Shown in pieces: positions 22,682-35,026 of a DNA stretch of 64,000 nucleotides. Both the position numbers and the translations under genes were made by a program. Position 1 is the stretch's first letter; the number at the start of each line of letters is the position of its first letter. A model generated the notes under the pieces. That model was given only the letters and a program-made list of their open reading frames with translations, was not told the DNA's origin and did no database searches. The stretch is from Poteriospumella lacustris (Eukaryota > Sar > Chrysophyceae > Chromulinales > Dinobryaceae). The stretch spans positions 1 to 64,000 of the forward strand of contig SMOI01000086.1 of the NCBI GenBank assembly GCA_008000375.1. The letters run 5' to 3'.

Positions 22682-24826
22682 TCACAATGACGCAGGCGGT
22701 GGCGGTGGCAGCTGCTCGGCTCGCGACATGTCGATCAGCGGCGACGACGGTGACAGCGGCAGCAAGTTCTCGTGCTCCTCCCCCGCCTCTTCGAAGATGG
22801 CTTCGTCGATGTCGTCCAACATGGCGACGTCGATGCCCCAGGCCCGCGCGATCGCGTCGCGCTCCTCGTACATCGCGTCTTCCTCGTCGCGCAGGCGATC
22901 GGTGTCGGACAGTCGCCTGGCGCGGGCGAGTTCCCTCGTCACCTGCGCCGCTTCTTCGCGTGTCACGTTGAGTTCGGGTAGTCCCAGCATGGCAGCCTCG
23001 CGGCGTAGCAGCGGATAAAGCTCAACGACAAAGGCTTTCGCTGCGGCTATCTGGTCGTCCAGAACGTGCGCCGCCTCTGCGTCACCGCGCCCCATAGCGA
23101 CCTCGTCAGCCACGCGGTCTTCGTTGTGCTGGATGTACATCAGCGTGTAGCGCGCAAGACTCTCCAGTTCCGTCCGCGGGAGCAGTGCGGACGCGTCGGG
23201 GTCGTTCTCCAGCCAGTCGCCGCCGGAGACGTTCTCCGCCAGCGGCTCCGGCAGCACCGATCGCTCGATGCCGAAGAGATCGGCGACTTTGGCGAGCCAA
23301 CCATCGTCGTTGAGCTCGATCGCCACCTGCAGCGGCATCGGCAGCTCCTTCGGCCGGTACACGTCGATGTGCACCGCGGCCTGGTGTTGGCGGAACCAGC
23401 CGTGCTCTGGTGTGTCGAGGTCGAAGCTCCCGCCCCACTCCGCGTCGGACCGAAGCCGCCTGCCCTCGCGATCGACCTTTCGCTGCAGCTCCTCGGCGCT
23501 GTGCGCCATTACCTCATGCAGTCGACTGGTTCGATGAAAGAGCAGGTTCGTGTGCTTGTAAATCTAAAGCAACAGCAACAGGAACGGTTAACGCGGCATG
23601 CGGCCGGGCGAGCGTCGCGTACGTTACCAGGCTCATCTGCAGCATTCCCTCAAGGGCGCACACGCGGCGGTAGAGGTCATCGAACGCAATGCCATTCGTG
23701 TCGCAGAAGCGGTCCACAAATCTGATCGCAGTGACAAGAGGCAGCGGATTGGTGAAGCGGAGGCAGCGAAGCATCATCGCCGCAGACTGACGCATTACCT
23801 CCTCAGCTGCGCGGGATGCGCGACGAAGTACGCCTCGTGGAGGAGGCGCAGCTCGGGCGCCACGCGCCGGTAGAGTGTTGGGTGCATCGTAGCGATATCT
23901 TGCGACGCGTTTCGAAAGAGCTCCGCGGACAGCGTCGGTGTCAGGACCTGCTCGTGCAGAACGAGCTTCCGTTCGACCTCGAAGAACGTGTCCGCGTCGG
24001 GTGCAGCGAGGCGACTCGTCAACTCCTCGATGCCGCACTGCACCTCGTAGTCAAACTCCAGGCGACGCGCGAGAAGCAGCGCGAAGAACAGCGACAACTC
24101 GACCTCGTCCCAAGCCGCCGCCCAAAGGTGCATCGACGCTACACGCGGCAGGTGCGTCTCTACGCGAGTGTGCGCTTTGGCGAGTTCGACGTACGCGGGG
24201 AACATGACCTGGTCGCTCACCGCGACGTAGCGCTCGCGCACTTTCTTCAAGAACTCCATTTGACGCGTGTCATTGCGGCTTTGTGCGTACAGTTTGGCTC
24301 TGGTGACGGCGCGAACGAAGAGGGCTGGCGGCACGTGCTCGATATTCGCGCGCACGAAGAGCTTCGCCTCGTCGATGTCTTCACATACGCCTAGAAAGCG
24401 ATCGAGTATACCGCCGTAAGTGAGCTGGGAGGGAGGCAGTCGATGTCTTTCGAGAAGACGCGGGTCCGTCAGCTGCGGAAAGACCAGCGACCTTCGCTCG
24501 GTGGTGGTCTTCGCCACGGCGTGCGCATGTCTGCTCCAGTACAAATGGGCTGGGATCACGCGCTTCGTAAACGGCGGGGGATAACGAGGTTCTCTCCAGA
24601 GCAGCACTTCCAGATCGCTGGAACTGGTTGCCATCTGTCCGCTGCAACGTCTCGCCGTCCATGGCGACCGCATCCAATTGGCGCCTGCAGGCGGACGAAA
24701 CCGTTGAAGAGTGCAAGCAGAGCACGAATAATAACCGTACTTACGCAAAGGAATCCGAGAACGCAATGAATCACAAAGAAATACGATAAACTGAAGAATA
24801 AGAACGGAGACCACAGCCGTTGACAT
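22682..24826 (-). CDS. unknown signal-anchored protein, 3-4 exons
   Basis: Exons 24826-23799, 23721-23628 and 23563-22682 join in frame through introns of 77 and 64 nt, giving 667 residues. A further 60-nt intron (24744-24685, GTAAGT...CTGCAG) fits in frame within the first exon; if used, it removes 20 residues. The N-terminus has one hydrophobic segment (VVSVLILQFIVFLCDSL), a signal anchor or targeting peptide. The body is mostly helical and rich in Arg/Glu/Leu, with segments such as ILDRFLGVCEDIDEAKLFVR, HLWAAAWDEVELSLFFALLL and FDDLYRRVCALEGMLQM. The C-terminus is acidic and then Pro-rich. No family was recognised. An organelle-targeted helical protein is one possibility, given the N-terminus. 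Confidence 0.78.
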
Positions 24827-25400
24827 GACATGAACGAGAGGAGAGCCTTCCGCTGGTTGCTCTCCACGGGCCTGGTGTCCCCACTCCCTTGAATCCTATC
24901 AAAGCAGGTCGACCCTAGCAGCAGGTAGATTCAAGAGAGTTCTTGATTGGGGTTGTGTCGTGAAAGAAACGAGACAAATAAAAAAGACCTAAAGTTCGCT
25001 GTATGCAGCGGACAGCGTCGACAAGCTCCGTGCTCGTCGCCATGCACACCGGAACACCTGAACCACCCGCGGCCGCCGCGTGCGTCAGTCCAATGTGCGG
25101 GCTTGAAAGGAGGACAGCGCCACCTTTGCATTTCATGCGTTCAAGAAGGACGGCAGTCCACAGTCCTCTCTCGAAAGCGCCCTTCTCTCAGTCCAGCCAT
25201 GCGAGAAGAATCGATGCTCGACGACGGCATCGCTTTTGTCTCTCGATGGCGGTCAACAATCCTGAAGAAGTATGTTCACTCGCACTGCCAATGTGTCCGG
25301 TTTCAACAGGAGTCCGACAATATTCAATGATATTACAGTGAAACAAGGAGACTCTCGAGTACGAACGGATCACATATACAGTATACACACATGGCAGCGC
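24827..25400. other. spacer, partly the start of the direct repeat
   Basis: From about 25090 the sequence is shared with 31172 onward, the downstream flank of the second vWA gene. It contains a conserved block near 25140 (GCGTTCAAGAAGGACGGCAG). No gene is apparent in 24827-25089. Confidence 0.6.
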
Positions 25401-28400
25401 TCACAGCGCTGCCAACTTCGCCGCCAGGTGGTCGCGGTAGACGCGCACAATCTGCTCGGGGAAGCGCTGCTCCTCCAGCTGCGCGACGGTCAGACCAGCG
25501 CGTGCCAGGGCCTCGGCAGCGACGGCCGACAGCGATGACAGACTGTCGCCGTCCTTCGCACCCGGCGCAAGGTGCAGCGGCAGGCCAAGCGCCAGTCGCA
25601 CCGGGTGGAGCATTGAGGCGCGCAGGTCGCGCTGCAGGCGCTGCCAGTCACTCTCGCGCGTCGTCGACAGCTCCTTCGCCTTGGCTTTCTCCGTGCTACG
25701 AGCGGCGGCGATTTCGTCTGAGACGGTCGCAGGAGCATGCGCAGTGGTGGGCTCCGCGGCTTCCGCCGGTGTCTTCACCAAATCTGCTGACACTTCGTGT
25801 TCGATTGAGGTGACCGGCGGAGTCGTGGCTACCTCGGCAGCTGGCGCAACAGCATCGGCATCGGCGAGTGGCTTCACGGCCAGATCGATGGCATCGAGGT
25901 GGAGGCTCTGACGCAACGACGCGAGCAGCGTCAGCGCCAGCGACGACAGCGTCAGACCGTCGGCGGACTGGAGGCCCACGAGGTCCTTCGCCACGACGCT
26001 GCCCACCACTGCCGTCGACAGCTGCTCGACCAGCTGCGTGCGGAAGCTACTGTCCGCTGAGGCCATCGTCACGGTGCCGAAGCCTGCGCCACCAAAGCGG
26101 TCCGCATACGGCTGGCGCAGCGCATCGAGCGTCTCGCCTTCGTCGGAGCCGTAGAGGACGCAGAAGAACGTGTCGACCTCAAGCTCAACCGCGAGGTGCT
26201 CGATGCACTGCTCCAGCGACGGATAAGTCGAGTCGAGCTGGTCCGGACAGCGACCCGTTGGGTAGTCGTCATCGTGGCCCGCGCTGAAGCCGTGAGCGGG
26301 CGCGTCGGTGATGACGACACAGAAGCGCAAGTCGCTGCGCCAGTCGAGGCCCCGCGCCGCGACGAGGCCCGACAACATGTCCTCGGGCGCGTCTGCGCCG
26401 CCGTCCGCCTGTTGCCGCTGAATCTGGTCGACGACGTCGCCCACGTCACAGGCGTCGCGGAAATCGACCGTCACGACGCGCTCGCGGTCGGAGAAGTCGC
26501 GGTAGCCCACCAGAGCGACGCGCACGTTGCGCAGCCGCGTCGACACTTGGATCTCCGAGATGAGCGCGACGAGCTCGCGCTTGACGCTGTCCATCCACGA
26601 CCCCATCGACCCGGTGAAGTCCACGAGAAACAGCACGTCCGCCGTCATCGTCGCGGCGTCCGTCGGCAGCGCGCGACGACGCATCGACGGCGCGCGGGGC
26701 ACGAAGGGAACTTCTTCCTCGCCCGTGTCGCCTTTCCCAACTCGCAGCCGATGCACGCGGAACGTGCGCAGCGTCGGTCGCGTGTCGGCGCTCTGGAGCG
26801 TCTGCAGCGCGGCGTGGAACGCTTCGCTGCGCTCGTCGTAGACGCAGAAGTGGACACACAGACACACGACGTCCACGACGGCGGCGTCACCCGCTTCGTC
26901 CACATGGCGCGCCGTGTGCTCCGTCAGCGCGAGCGCCAGCGACTCGCGGATGCGCGTGAGGTTCTCGTCGGCGTCGTCGACGGCGCTCGTCGCGAAGACG
27001 TGCGCGGCGGTGTCGAGCAACCAGCGCGCGAGGTCGGCGGCCTCGTCGGGCGTCTCGACGACGTGGCCGTCCAGCACGAAGAAGCGCGACCGCTGCGCCA
27101 GCGACAGCAGTGCGGCCGACAGCAGCAGCGTCAGACGCGACGTCTCCGTCGTCGCGACGCAGCTGTCGACGACGACGAGCTGCCGCACCGCCGGCGTCTC
27201 CTCGGTCCCCGCACTGTCCGACGCGGCGCTGCTCTGCAACTCACGCGCCTCGCGAAGCAGCGCCTCGAGTCGCGTGCGCAGGTAAGTGACCGCCTTCCGC
27301 GCGCGCAGCGTCAGCAGCAGCGGCTCATCGGCCTCGACGCCGGCGCCGACCTCTTCGAGGCACTGCGCGACCGCCTGCACCAGCGAGTCGATGTCCGGCA
27401 CCGCCGACGGATTGCGCAGCATCGCCGCCTTCCACCGCTTCTCGGCGATGGGGTCGCGTTTGATGGCCTTCGTGTACTTCGCCAGCGCGCCTTTGTTCGC
27501 CGCGCCGAAGCGAATCGCCTTCGCGTTCTTCGCCACCAGCAGCGGCTCGATCAGGTGGCCGCGCGCCGTCAACACGCCGTTCAGCTTCGTGCGCAGGCGA
27601 CGATAGGCCGCCAGCAGCGCATTGGCGTCCTCCGCGGCGGCCCGGGCGGTGGTGTCCTCCGAGGCACCGCGGCGCTGGTGCAGCAGCTGTGCGACCCGCA
27701 GCGCCATCGCCTTGTTGGCGCGGTGCTTCTTCAGCGCCTCGTCGGCCGCCGTCCACACCTCTGCGCCCGCCGCCGTCGTAATCTTGCGCTGTGGGCGCGG
27801 GCGAATCGCTCCCCGACCACCGCGGCCACCGCGGCCTCCCCGTCCACCGCGGCCTCCCCGACCGCTGCCTCGACCGGCGTCCTCCGGCGTCGACTCGGCG
27901 GCCGGCTCCTCATCGCGCTTGCGCTTGCGCTCCGTCTTGGCGCTGTCGTGGCGCGACTCGTGCGGCGCATACTTCGACGCGTTCGTCGGGGTGAAAGGAC
28001 GGCGCGGGGTGGCCGCGGGGGCAGCCTCGTCGTCGCTCGGCTCAGTCGCGCGGCGCTCCTCCGCAGCGAGCGCCGCCTCGTCGTCGAGCAGTTGCTGCGC
28101 GAACAGGCGGCACACGGACTCGACGAGCGGCTGCTCAGCGACGACGTCACTGGAGGAGCGCAGGAGGAACTCCTCGCCCAGCACCAAGAGGTCGCGCCAG
28201 CTGCCGTACACGGGCACCAGCGGCAGCACCGACAACACCAAATCGTCGAACTTCTGCAGCGCCGCGATGGCCAACAGAATTTCGACGAACAGAGCCCGCT
28301 CGCCACTTCCCTCGCCGTCCGCCTGGGACTTTTGGTGGTTGCGACGTCTAAACGCCACCAAAATCGCCTGCTTCAACACGCTCCGTGCGTCCTCGCCATC

Positions 28401-28574
28401 TCTCTCGGCGTACTCCAACAGAGTGGCGACGGTGCCGGCCATCGTTGATGCCTCGCCTCGATGCGCAACATCCAGATTCACCAGCAGGCGCGCTACTGAT
28501 TCATCCGACACCGCAGAGCGAATGGGCTGTTCGTCCTCGAACACAATGGTCTGGGTCACAGTGAGCGTCGCCAT
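25401..28574 (-). CDS. DUF2828/TROVE-like protein with VwkA-type vWA domain, copy 1
   Basis: This is a single exon of 1057 residues from the ATG at 28574. The start was chosen because the shared sequence of the two copies begins there; the residues upstream of it differ between copies. Residues 1-230 resemble the helical start of DUF2828/TROVE proteins (GERALFVEILLAIAALQKFD, LVPVYGSWRDLLVL). An RGG tract lies at about 235-262. A second helical part (IRFGAANKGALAKYTKAIKRD) leads to a degenerate vWA-like segment near 467 (VVVDSCVATTE). A classical vWA domain follows, with MIDAS residues in DFTGSMGSW (D652) and TDAPAHGF (D near 757), similar to the vWA of alpha-kinase VwkA; no kinase domain is present. 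Ro60-like RNA or ribonucleoprotein binding is an inference. Confidence 0.9.
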   Translation of the reverse strand: MATLTVTQTIVFEDEQPIRSAVSDESVARLLVNLDVAHRGEASTMAGTVATLLEYAERDGEDARSVLKQAILVAFRRRNHQKSQADGEGSGERALFVEILLAIAALQKFDDLVLSVLPLVPVYGSWRDLLVLGEEFLLRSSSDVVAEQPLVESVCRLFAQQLLDDEAALAAEERRATEPSDDEAAPAATPRRPFTPTNASKYAPHESRHDSAKTERKRKRDEEPAAESTPEDAGRGSGRGGRGGRGGRGGRGGRGAIRPRPQRKITTAAGAEVWTAADEALKKHRANKAMALRVAQLLHQRRGASEDTTARAAAEDANALLAAYRRLRTKLNGVLTARGHLIEPLLVAKNAKAIRFGAANKGALAKYTKAIKRDPIAEKRWKAAMLRNPSAVPDIDSLVQAVAQCLEEVGAGVEADEPLLLTLRARKAVTYLRTRLEALLREARELQSSAASDSAGTEETPAVRQLVVVDSCVATTETSRLTLLLSAALLSLAQRSRFFVLDGHVVETPDEAADLARWLLDTAAHVFATSAVDDADENLTRIRESLALALTEHTARHVDEAGDAAVVDVVCLCVHFCVYDERSEAFHAALQTLQSADTRPTLRTFRVHRLRVGKGDTGEEEVPFVPRAPSMRRRALPTDAATMTADVLFLVDFTGSMGSWMDSVKRELVALISEIQVSTRLRNVRVALVGYRDFSDRERVVTVDFRDACDVGDVVDQIQRQQADGGADAPEDMLSGLVAARGLDWRSDLRFCVVITDAPAHGFSAGHDDDYPTGRCPDQLDSTYPSLEQCIEHLAVELEVDTFFCVLYGSDEGETLDALRQPYADRFGGAGFGTVTMASADSSFRTQLVEQLSTAVVGSVVAKDLVGLQSADGLTLSSLALTLLASLRQSLHLDAIDLAVKPLADADAVAPAAEVATTPPVTSIEHEVSADLVKTPAEAAEPTTAHAPATVSDEIAAARSTEKAKAKELSTTRESDWQRLQRDLRASMLHPVRLALGLPLHLAPGAKDGDSLSSLSAVAAEALARAGLTVAQLEEQRFPEQIVRVYRDHLAAKLAAL

Positions 28575-29878
<1,304 letters not shown>

Positions 29879-30141
29879 TAGTATGTCAACAAATTAGTCA
29901 CCACAGGTTTCAATGAAGCAGTAGCAGCGGTCGGGTACTATTTAAGCAGGATGAAGAATGACGTAAGAGAATTGGCCAGAGGCTTCCTCCGCCAAGATTG
30001 CATCCAGTAGATGACATTCTTTACGTAACATGTTGTCTCGAGAAAAATGTTCGTATCGATAAGTAACTGCTACTGTTCAAACAAGTCGCCCGTTGAGGTA
30101 TCCCAAACGCTACTCTAAAAACCCTGATTAAGACTGAGACT
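29879..30141. other. spacer at the centre of the inverted repeat
   Basis: This 263-nt unique sequence separates the arms. It is AT-rich. It has no open frame of note and no recognised RNA gene. Confidence 0.7.
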
Positions 30142-31471
<1,330 letters not shown>

Positions 31472-34400
31472 TCACAGCGCTGCCAACTTCGCCGCCAGGT
31501 GGTCGCGGTAGACGCGCACAATCTGCTCGGGGAAGCGCTGCTCCTCCAGCTGCGCGACGGTCAGACCAGCGCGTGCCAGGGCCTCGGCAGCGACGGCCGA
31601 CAGCGATGACAGACTGTCGCCGTCCTTCGCACCCGGCGCAAGGTGCAGCGGCAGGCCAAGCGCCAGTCGCACCGGGTGGAGCATTGAGGCGCGCAGGTCG
31701 CGCTGCAGGCGCTGCCAGTCACTCTCGCGCGTCGTCGACAGCTCCTTCGCCTTGGCTTTCTCCGTGCTACGAGCGGCGGCGATTTCGTCTGAGACGGTCG
31801 CAGGAGCATGCGCAGTGGTGGGCTCCGCGGCTTCCGCCGGTGTCTTCACCAAATCTGCTGACACTTCGTGTTCGATTGAGGTGACCGGCGGAGTCGTGGC
31901 TACCTCGGCAGCTGGCGCAACAGCATCGGCATCGGCGAGTGGCTTCACGGCCAGATCGATGGCATCGAGGTGGAGGCTCTGACGCAACGACGCGAGCAGC
32001 GTCAGCGCCAGCGACGACAGCGTCAGACCGTCGGCGGACTGGAGGCCCACGAGGTCCTTCGCCACGACGCTGCCTACCACCGCCGTCGACAGCTGCTCCA
32101 CCAGCTGCGTGCGGAAGCTACTGTCCGCTGAGGCCATCGTCACGGTGCCGAAGCCTGCGCCACCAAAGCGGTCCGCATACGGCTGGCGCAGCGCATCGCG
32201 CGTCTTTCCCACCGAGGCACCACCGAGGATACAGAAGAACGTGTCGACCTCAAGCTCAACCGCGAGGTGCTCGATGCACTGCTCCAGCGACGGATAAGTC
32301 GCGTCACGCTGATCCGGACAACGACCCGTCGGGTAGTTGTCGCCGTGGCCATTGCTGCCGTTAAAGCCGTGAGCGGGCGCGTCGGTGATGACGACACAGA
32401 AACGCAGGTCACTGCGCCAGTCGAGGCCCCGCGCCGCGACGAGGCCCGACAACATGTCCTCGGGCGCGTCTGCGCCGCCGTCCGCCTGTTGCCGCTGAAT
32501 CTGGTCGACGACGTCGCCCACGTCACAGGCGTCGCGGAAATCGACCGTCACGACGCGCTCGCGGTCGGAGAAGTCGCGGTAGCCCACCAGAGCGACGCGC
32601 ACGTTGCGCAGCCGCGTCGACACTTGGATCTCCGAGATGAGCGCGACGAGCTCGCGCTTGACGCTGTCCATCCACGACCCCATCGACCCGGTGAAGTCCA
32701 CGAGAAACAGCACGTCCGCCGTCATCGTCGCGGCGTCCGTCGGCAGCGCGCGACGACGCATCGACGGCGCGCGGGGCACGAAGGGAACTTCTTCCTCGCC
32801 CGTGTCGCCTTTCCCAACTCGCAGCCGATGCACGCGGAACGTGCGCAGCGTCGGTCGCGTGTCGGCGCTCTGGAGCGTCTGCAGCGCGGCGTGGAACGCT
32901 TCGCTGCGCTCGTCGTAGACGCAGAAGTGGACACACAGACACACGACGTCCACGACGGCGGCGTCACCCGCTTCGTCCACATGGCGCGCCGTGTGCTCCG
33001 TCAGCGCGAGCGCCAGCGACTCGCGGATGCGCGTGAGGTTCTCGTCGGCGTCGTCGACGGCGCTCGTCGCGAAGACGTGCGCGGCGGTGTCGAGCAACCA
33101 GCGCGCGAGGTCGGCGGCCTCGTCGGGCGTCTCGACGACGTGGCCGTCCAGCACGAAGAAGCGCGACCGCTGCGCCAGCGACAGCAGTGCGGCCGACAGC
33201 AGCAGCGTCAGACGCGACGTCTCCGTCGTCGCGACGCAGCTGTCGACGACGACGAGCTGCCGCACCGCCGGCGTCTCCTCGGTCCCCGCACTGTCCGACG
33301 CGGCGCTGCTCTGCAACTCACGCGCCTCGCGAAGCAGCGCCTCGAGTCGCGTGCGCAGGTAAGTGACCGCCTTCCGCGCGCGCAGCGTCAGCAGCAGCGG
33401 CTCATCGGCCTCGACGCCGGCGCCGACCTCTTCGAGGCACTGCGCGACCGCCTGCACCAGCGAGTCGATGTCCGGCACCGCCGACGGATTGCGCAGCATC
33501 GCCGCCTTCCACCGCTTCTCGGCGATGGGGTCGCGTTTGATGGCCTTCGTGTACTTCGCCAGCGCGCCTTTGTTCGCCGCGCCGAAGCGAATCGCCTTCG
33601 CGTTCTTCGCCACCAGCAGCGGCTCGATCAGGTGGCCGCGCGCCGTCAACACGCCGTTCAGCTTCGTGCGCAGGCGACGATAGGCCGCCAGCAGCGCATT
33701 GGCGTCCTCCGCGGCGGCCCGGGCGGTGGTGTCCTCCGAGGCACCGCGGCGCTGGTGCAGCAGCTGTGCGACCCGCAGCGCCATCGCCTTGTTGGCGCGG
33801 TGCTTCTTCAGCGCCTCGTCGGCCGCCGTCCACACCTCTGCGCCCGCCGCCGTCGTAATCTTGCGCTGTGGGCGCGGGCGAATCGCTCCCCGACCACCGC
33901 GGCCACCGCGGCCTCCCCGTCCACCGCGGCCTCCCCGACCGCTGCCTCGACCGGCGTCCTCCGGCGTCGACTCGGCGGCCGGCTCCTCATCGCGCTTGCG
34001 CTTGCGCTCCGTCTTGGCGCTGTCGTGGCGCGACTCGTGCGGCGCATACTTCGACGCGTTCGTCGGGGTGAAAGGACGGCGCGGGGTGGCCGCGGGGGCA
34101 GCCTCGTCGTCGCTCGGCTCAGTCGCGCGGCGCTCCTCCGCAGCGAGCGCCGCCTCGTCGTCGAGCAGTTGCTGCGCGAACAGGCGGCACACGGACTCGA
34201 CGAGCGGCTGCTCAGCGACGACGTCACTGGAGGAGCGCAGGAGGAACTCCTCGCCCAGCACCAAGAGGTCGCGCCAGCTGCCGTACACGGGCACCAGCGG
34301 CAGCACCGACAACACCAAATCGTCGAACTTCTGCAGCGCCGCGATGGCCAACAGAATTTCGACGAACAGAGCCCGCTCGCCACTTCCCTCGCCGTCCGCC

Positions 34401-34651
34401 TGGGACTTTTGGTGGTTGCGACGTCTAAACGCCACCAAAATCGCCTGCTTCAACACGCTCCGTGCGTCCTCGCCATCTCTCTCGGCGTACTCCAACAGAG
34501 TGGCGACGGTGCCGGCCATCGTTGATGCCTCGCCTCGATGCGCAACATCCAGATTCACCAGCAGGCGCGCTACTGATTCATCCGACACCGCAGAGCGAAT
34601 GGGCTGTTCGTCCTCGAACACAATGGTCTGGGTCACAGTGAGCGTCGCCAT
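31472..34651 (-). CDS. DUF2828/TROVE-like protein with VwkA-type vWA domain, copy 2
   Basis: This is a single exon of 1059 residues from the ATG at 34651. Domain order is as in copy 1: helical DUF2828/TROVE-like region, RGG tract, degenerate vWA-like segment with VVVDSCVATTE, then an intact vWA with DFTGSMGSW. The proteins appear identical except between the third MIDAS element and LRQPYADRFG. There copy 2 reads GFNGSNGHGDNYPTGR and CILGGASVGKTRDAL, where copy 1 reads GFSAGHDDDYPTGR and CVLYGSDEGETLDAL. Copy 2 is two residues longer there. The surrounding 21-residue helix is unchanged. Such changes next to the metal site could alter ligand choice; this is inference. Confidence 0.9.
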   Translation of the reverse strand: MATLTVTQTIVFEDEQPIRSAVSDESVARLLVNLDVAHRGEASTMAGTVATLLEYAERDGEDARSVLKQAILVAFRRRNHQKSQADGEGSGERALFVEILLAIAALQKFDDLVLSVLPLVPVYGSWRDLLVLGEEFLLRSSSDVVAEQPLVESVCRLFAQQLLDDEAALAAEERRATEPSDDEAAPAATPRRPFTPTNASKYAPHESRHDSAKTERKRKRDEEPAAESTPEDAGRGSGRGGRGGRGGRGGRGGRGAIRPRPQRKITTAAGAEVWTAADEALKKHRANKAMALRVAQLLHQRRGASEDTTARAAAEDANALLAAYRRLRTKLNGVLTARGHLIEPLLVAKNAKAIRFGAANKGALAKYTKAIKRDPIAEKRWKAAMLRNPSAVPDIDSLVQAVAQCLEEVGAGVEADEPLLLTLRARKAVTYLRTRLEALLREARELQSSAASDSAGTEETPAVRQLVVVDSCVATTETSRLTLLLSAALLSLAQRSRFFVLDGHVVETPDEAADLARWLLDTAAHVFATSAVDDADENLTRIRESLALALTEHTARHVDEAGDAAVVDVVCLCVHFCVYDERSEAFHAALQTLQSADTRPTLRTFRVHRLRVGKGDTGEEEVPFVPRAPSMRRRALPTDAATMTADVLFLVDFTGSMGSWMDSVKRELVALISEIQVSTRLRNVRVALVGYRDFSDRERVVTVDFRDACDVGDVVDQIQRQQADGGADAPEDMLSGLVAARGLDWRSDLRFCVVITDAPAHGFNGSNGHGDNYPTGRCPDQRDATYPSLEQCIEHLAVELEVDTFFCILGGASVGKTRDALRQPYADRFGGAGFGTVTMASADSSFRTQLVEQLSTAVVGSVVAKDLVGLQSADGLTLSSLALTLLASLRQSLHLDAIDLAVKPLADADAVAPAAEVATTPPVTSIEHEVSADLVKTPAEAAEPTTAHAPATVSDEIAAARSTEKAKAKELSTTRESDWQRLQRDLRASMLHPVRLALGLPLHLAPGAKDGDSLSSLSAVAAEALARAGLTVAQLEEQRFPEQIVRVYRDHLAAKLAAL

Positions 34652-35026
34652 CTTTGCGCTTGTTTTTGATTCTGAATCGTTGTGTCCTTTCTGATGCACA
34701 CACAACGAGCAAGACTGGCGAGAATCGCTCCTCAAGATCCAAGATCACGAGGAACTCGTTCTCAGATGATGATGATGATGAGGACGGTCGCAGATCGCGA
34801 ACCGGATGTCGTTTGTCGTGTGTCGCTTGTTTTGGATCTTGTCGTTTGTCGCGACGATATACGACCCTTACTTAGACGGCAACGATAAGTAGGCCGCTGT
34901 ATTAAGCGGCAATCTCGGCCCCTCTGCGGCGCTGGGACGCCGCCCTCGTCGCTGTGGGACGACCTGGCCTCGTCGCACAAACCTTTCGCGATCTTGGCCC
35001 TGAAGTCACACGCCACTGTTGAAATC
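34652..35026. other. divergent region between vWA copy 2 and Ku70
   Basis: It contains the upstream flank of the direct repeat to about 34914, with a GATGAT run near 34766 and the hairpin at 34893-34910. The rest is the Ku70 5' region. Confidence 0.5.
34893..34910. promoter_or_regulatory. conserved GCCGC...GCGGC hairpin upstream of vWA copy 2
   Basis: The 18 nt GCCGCTGTATTAAGCGGC differ from the copy-1 element at two places. One is in the loop. The other changes a T-G wobble into a T-A pair, so the stem is kept. Confidence 0.5.

Noticed and set aside
26446-26865. Additional small frames inside the vWA genes
   Set aside because: They are repeated exactly in both copies as alternate-frame shadows and carry no independent signal.
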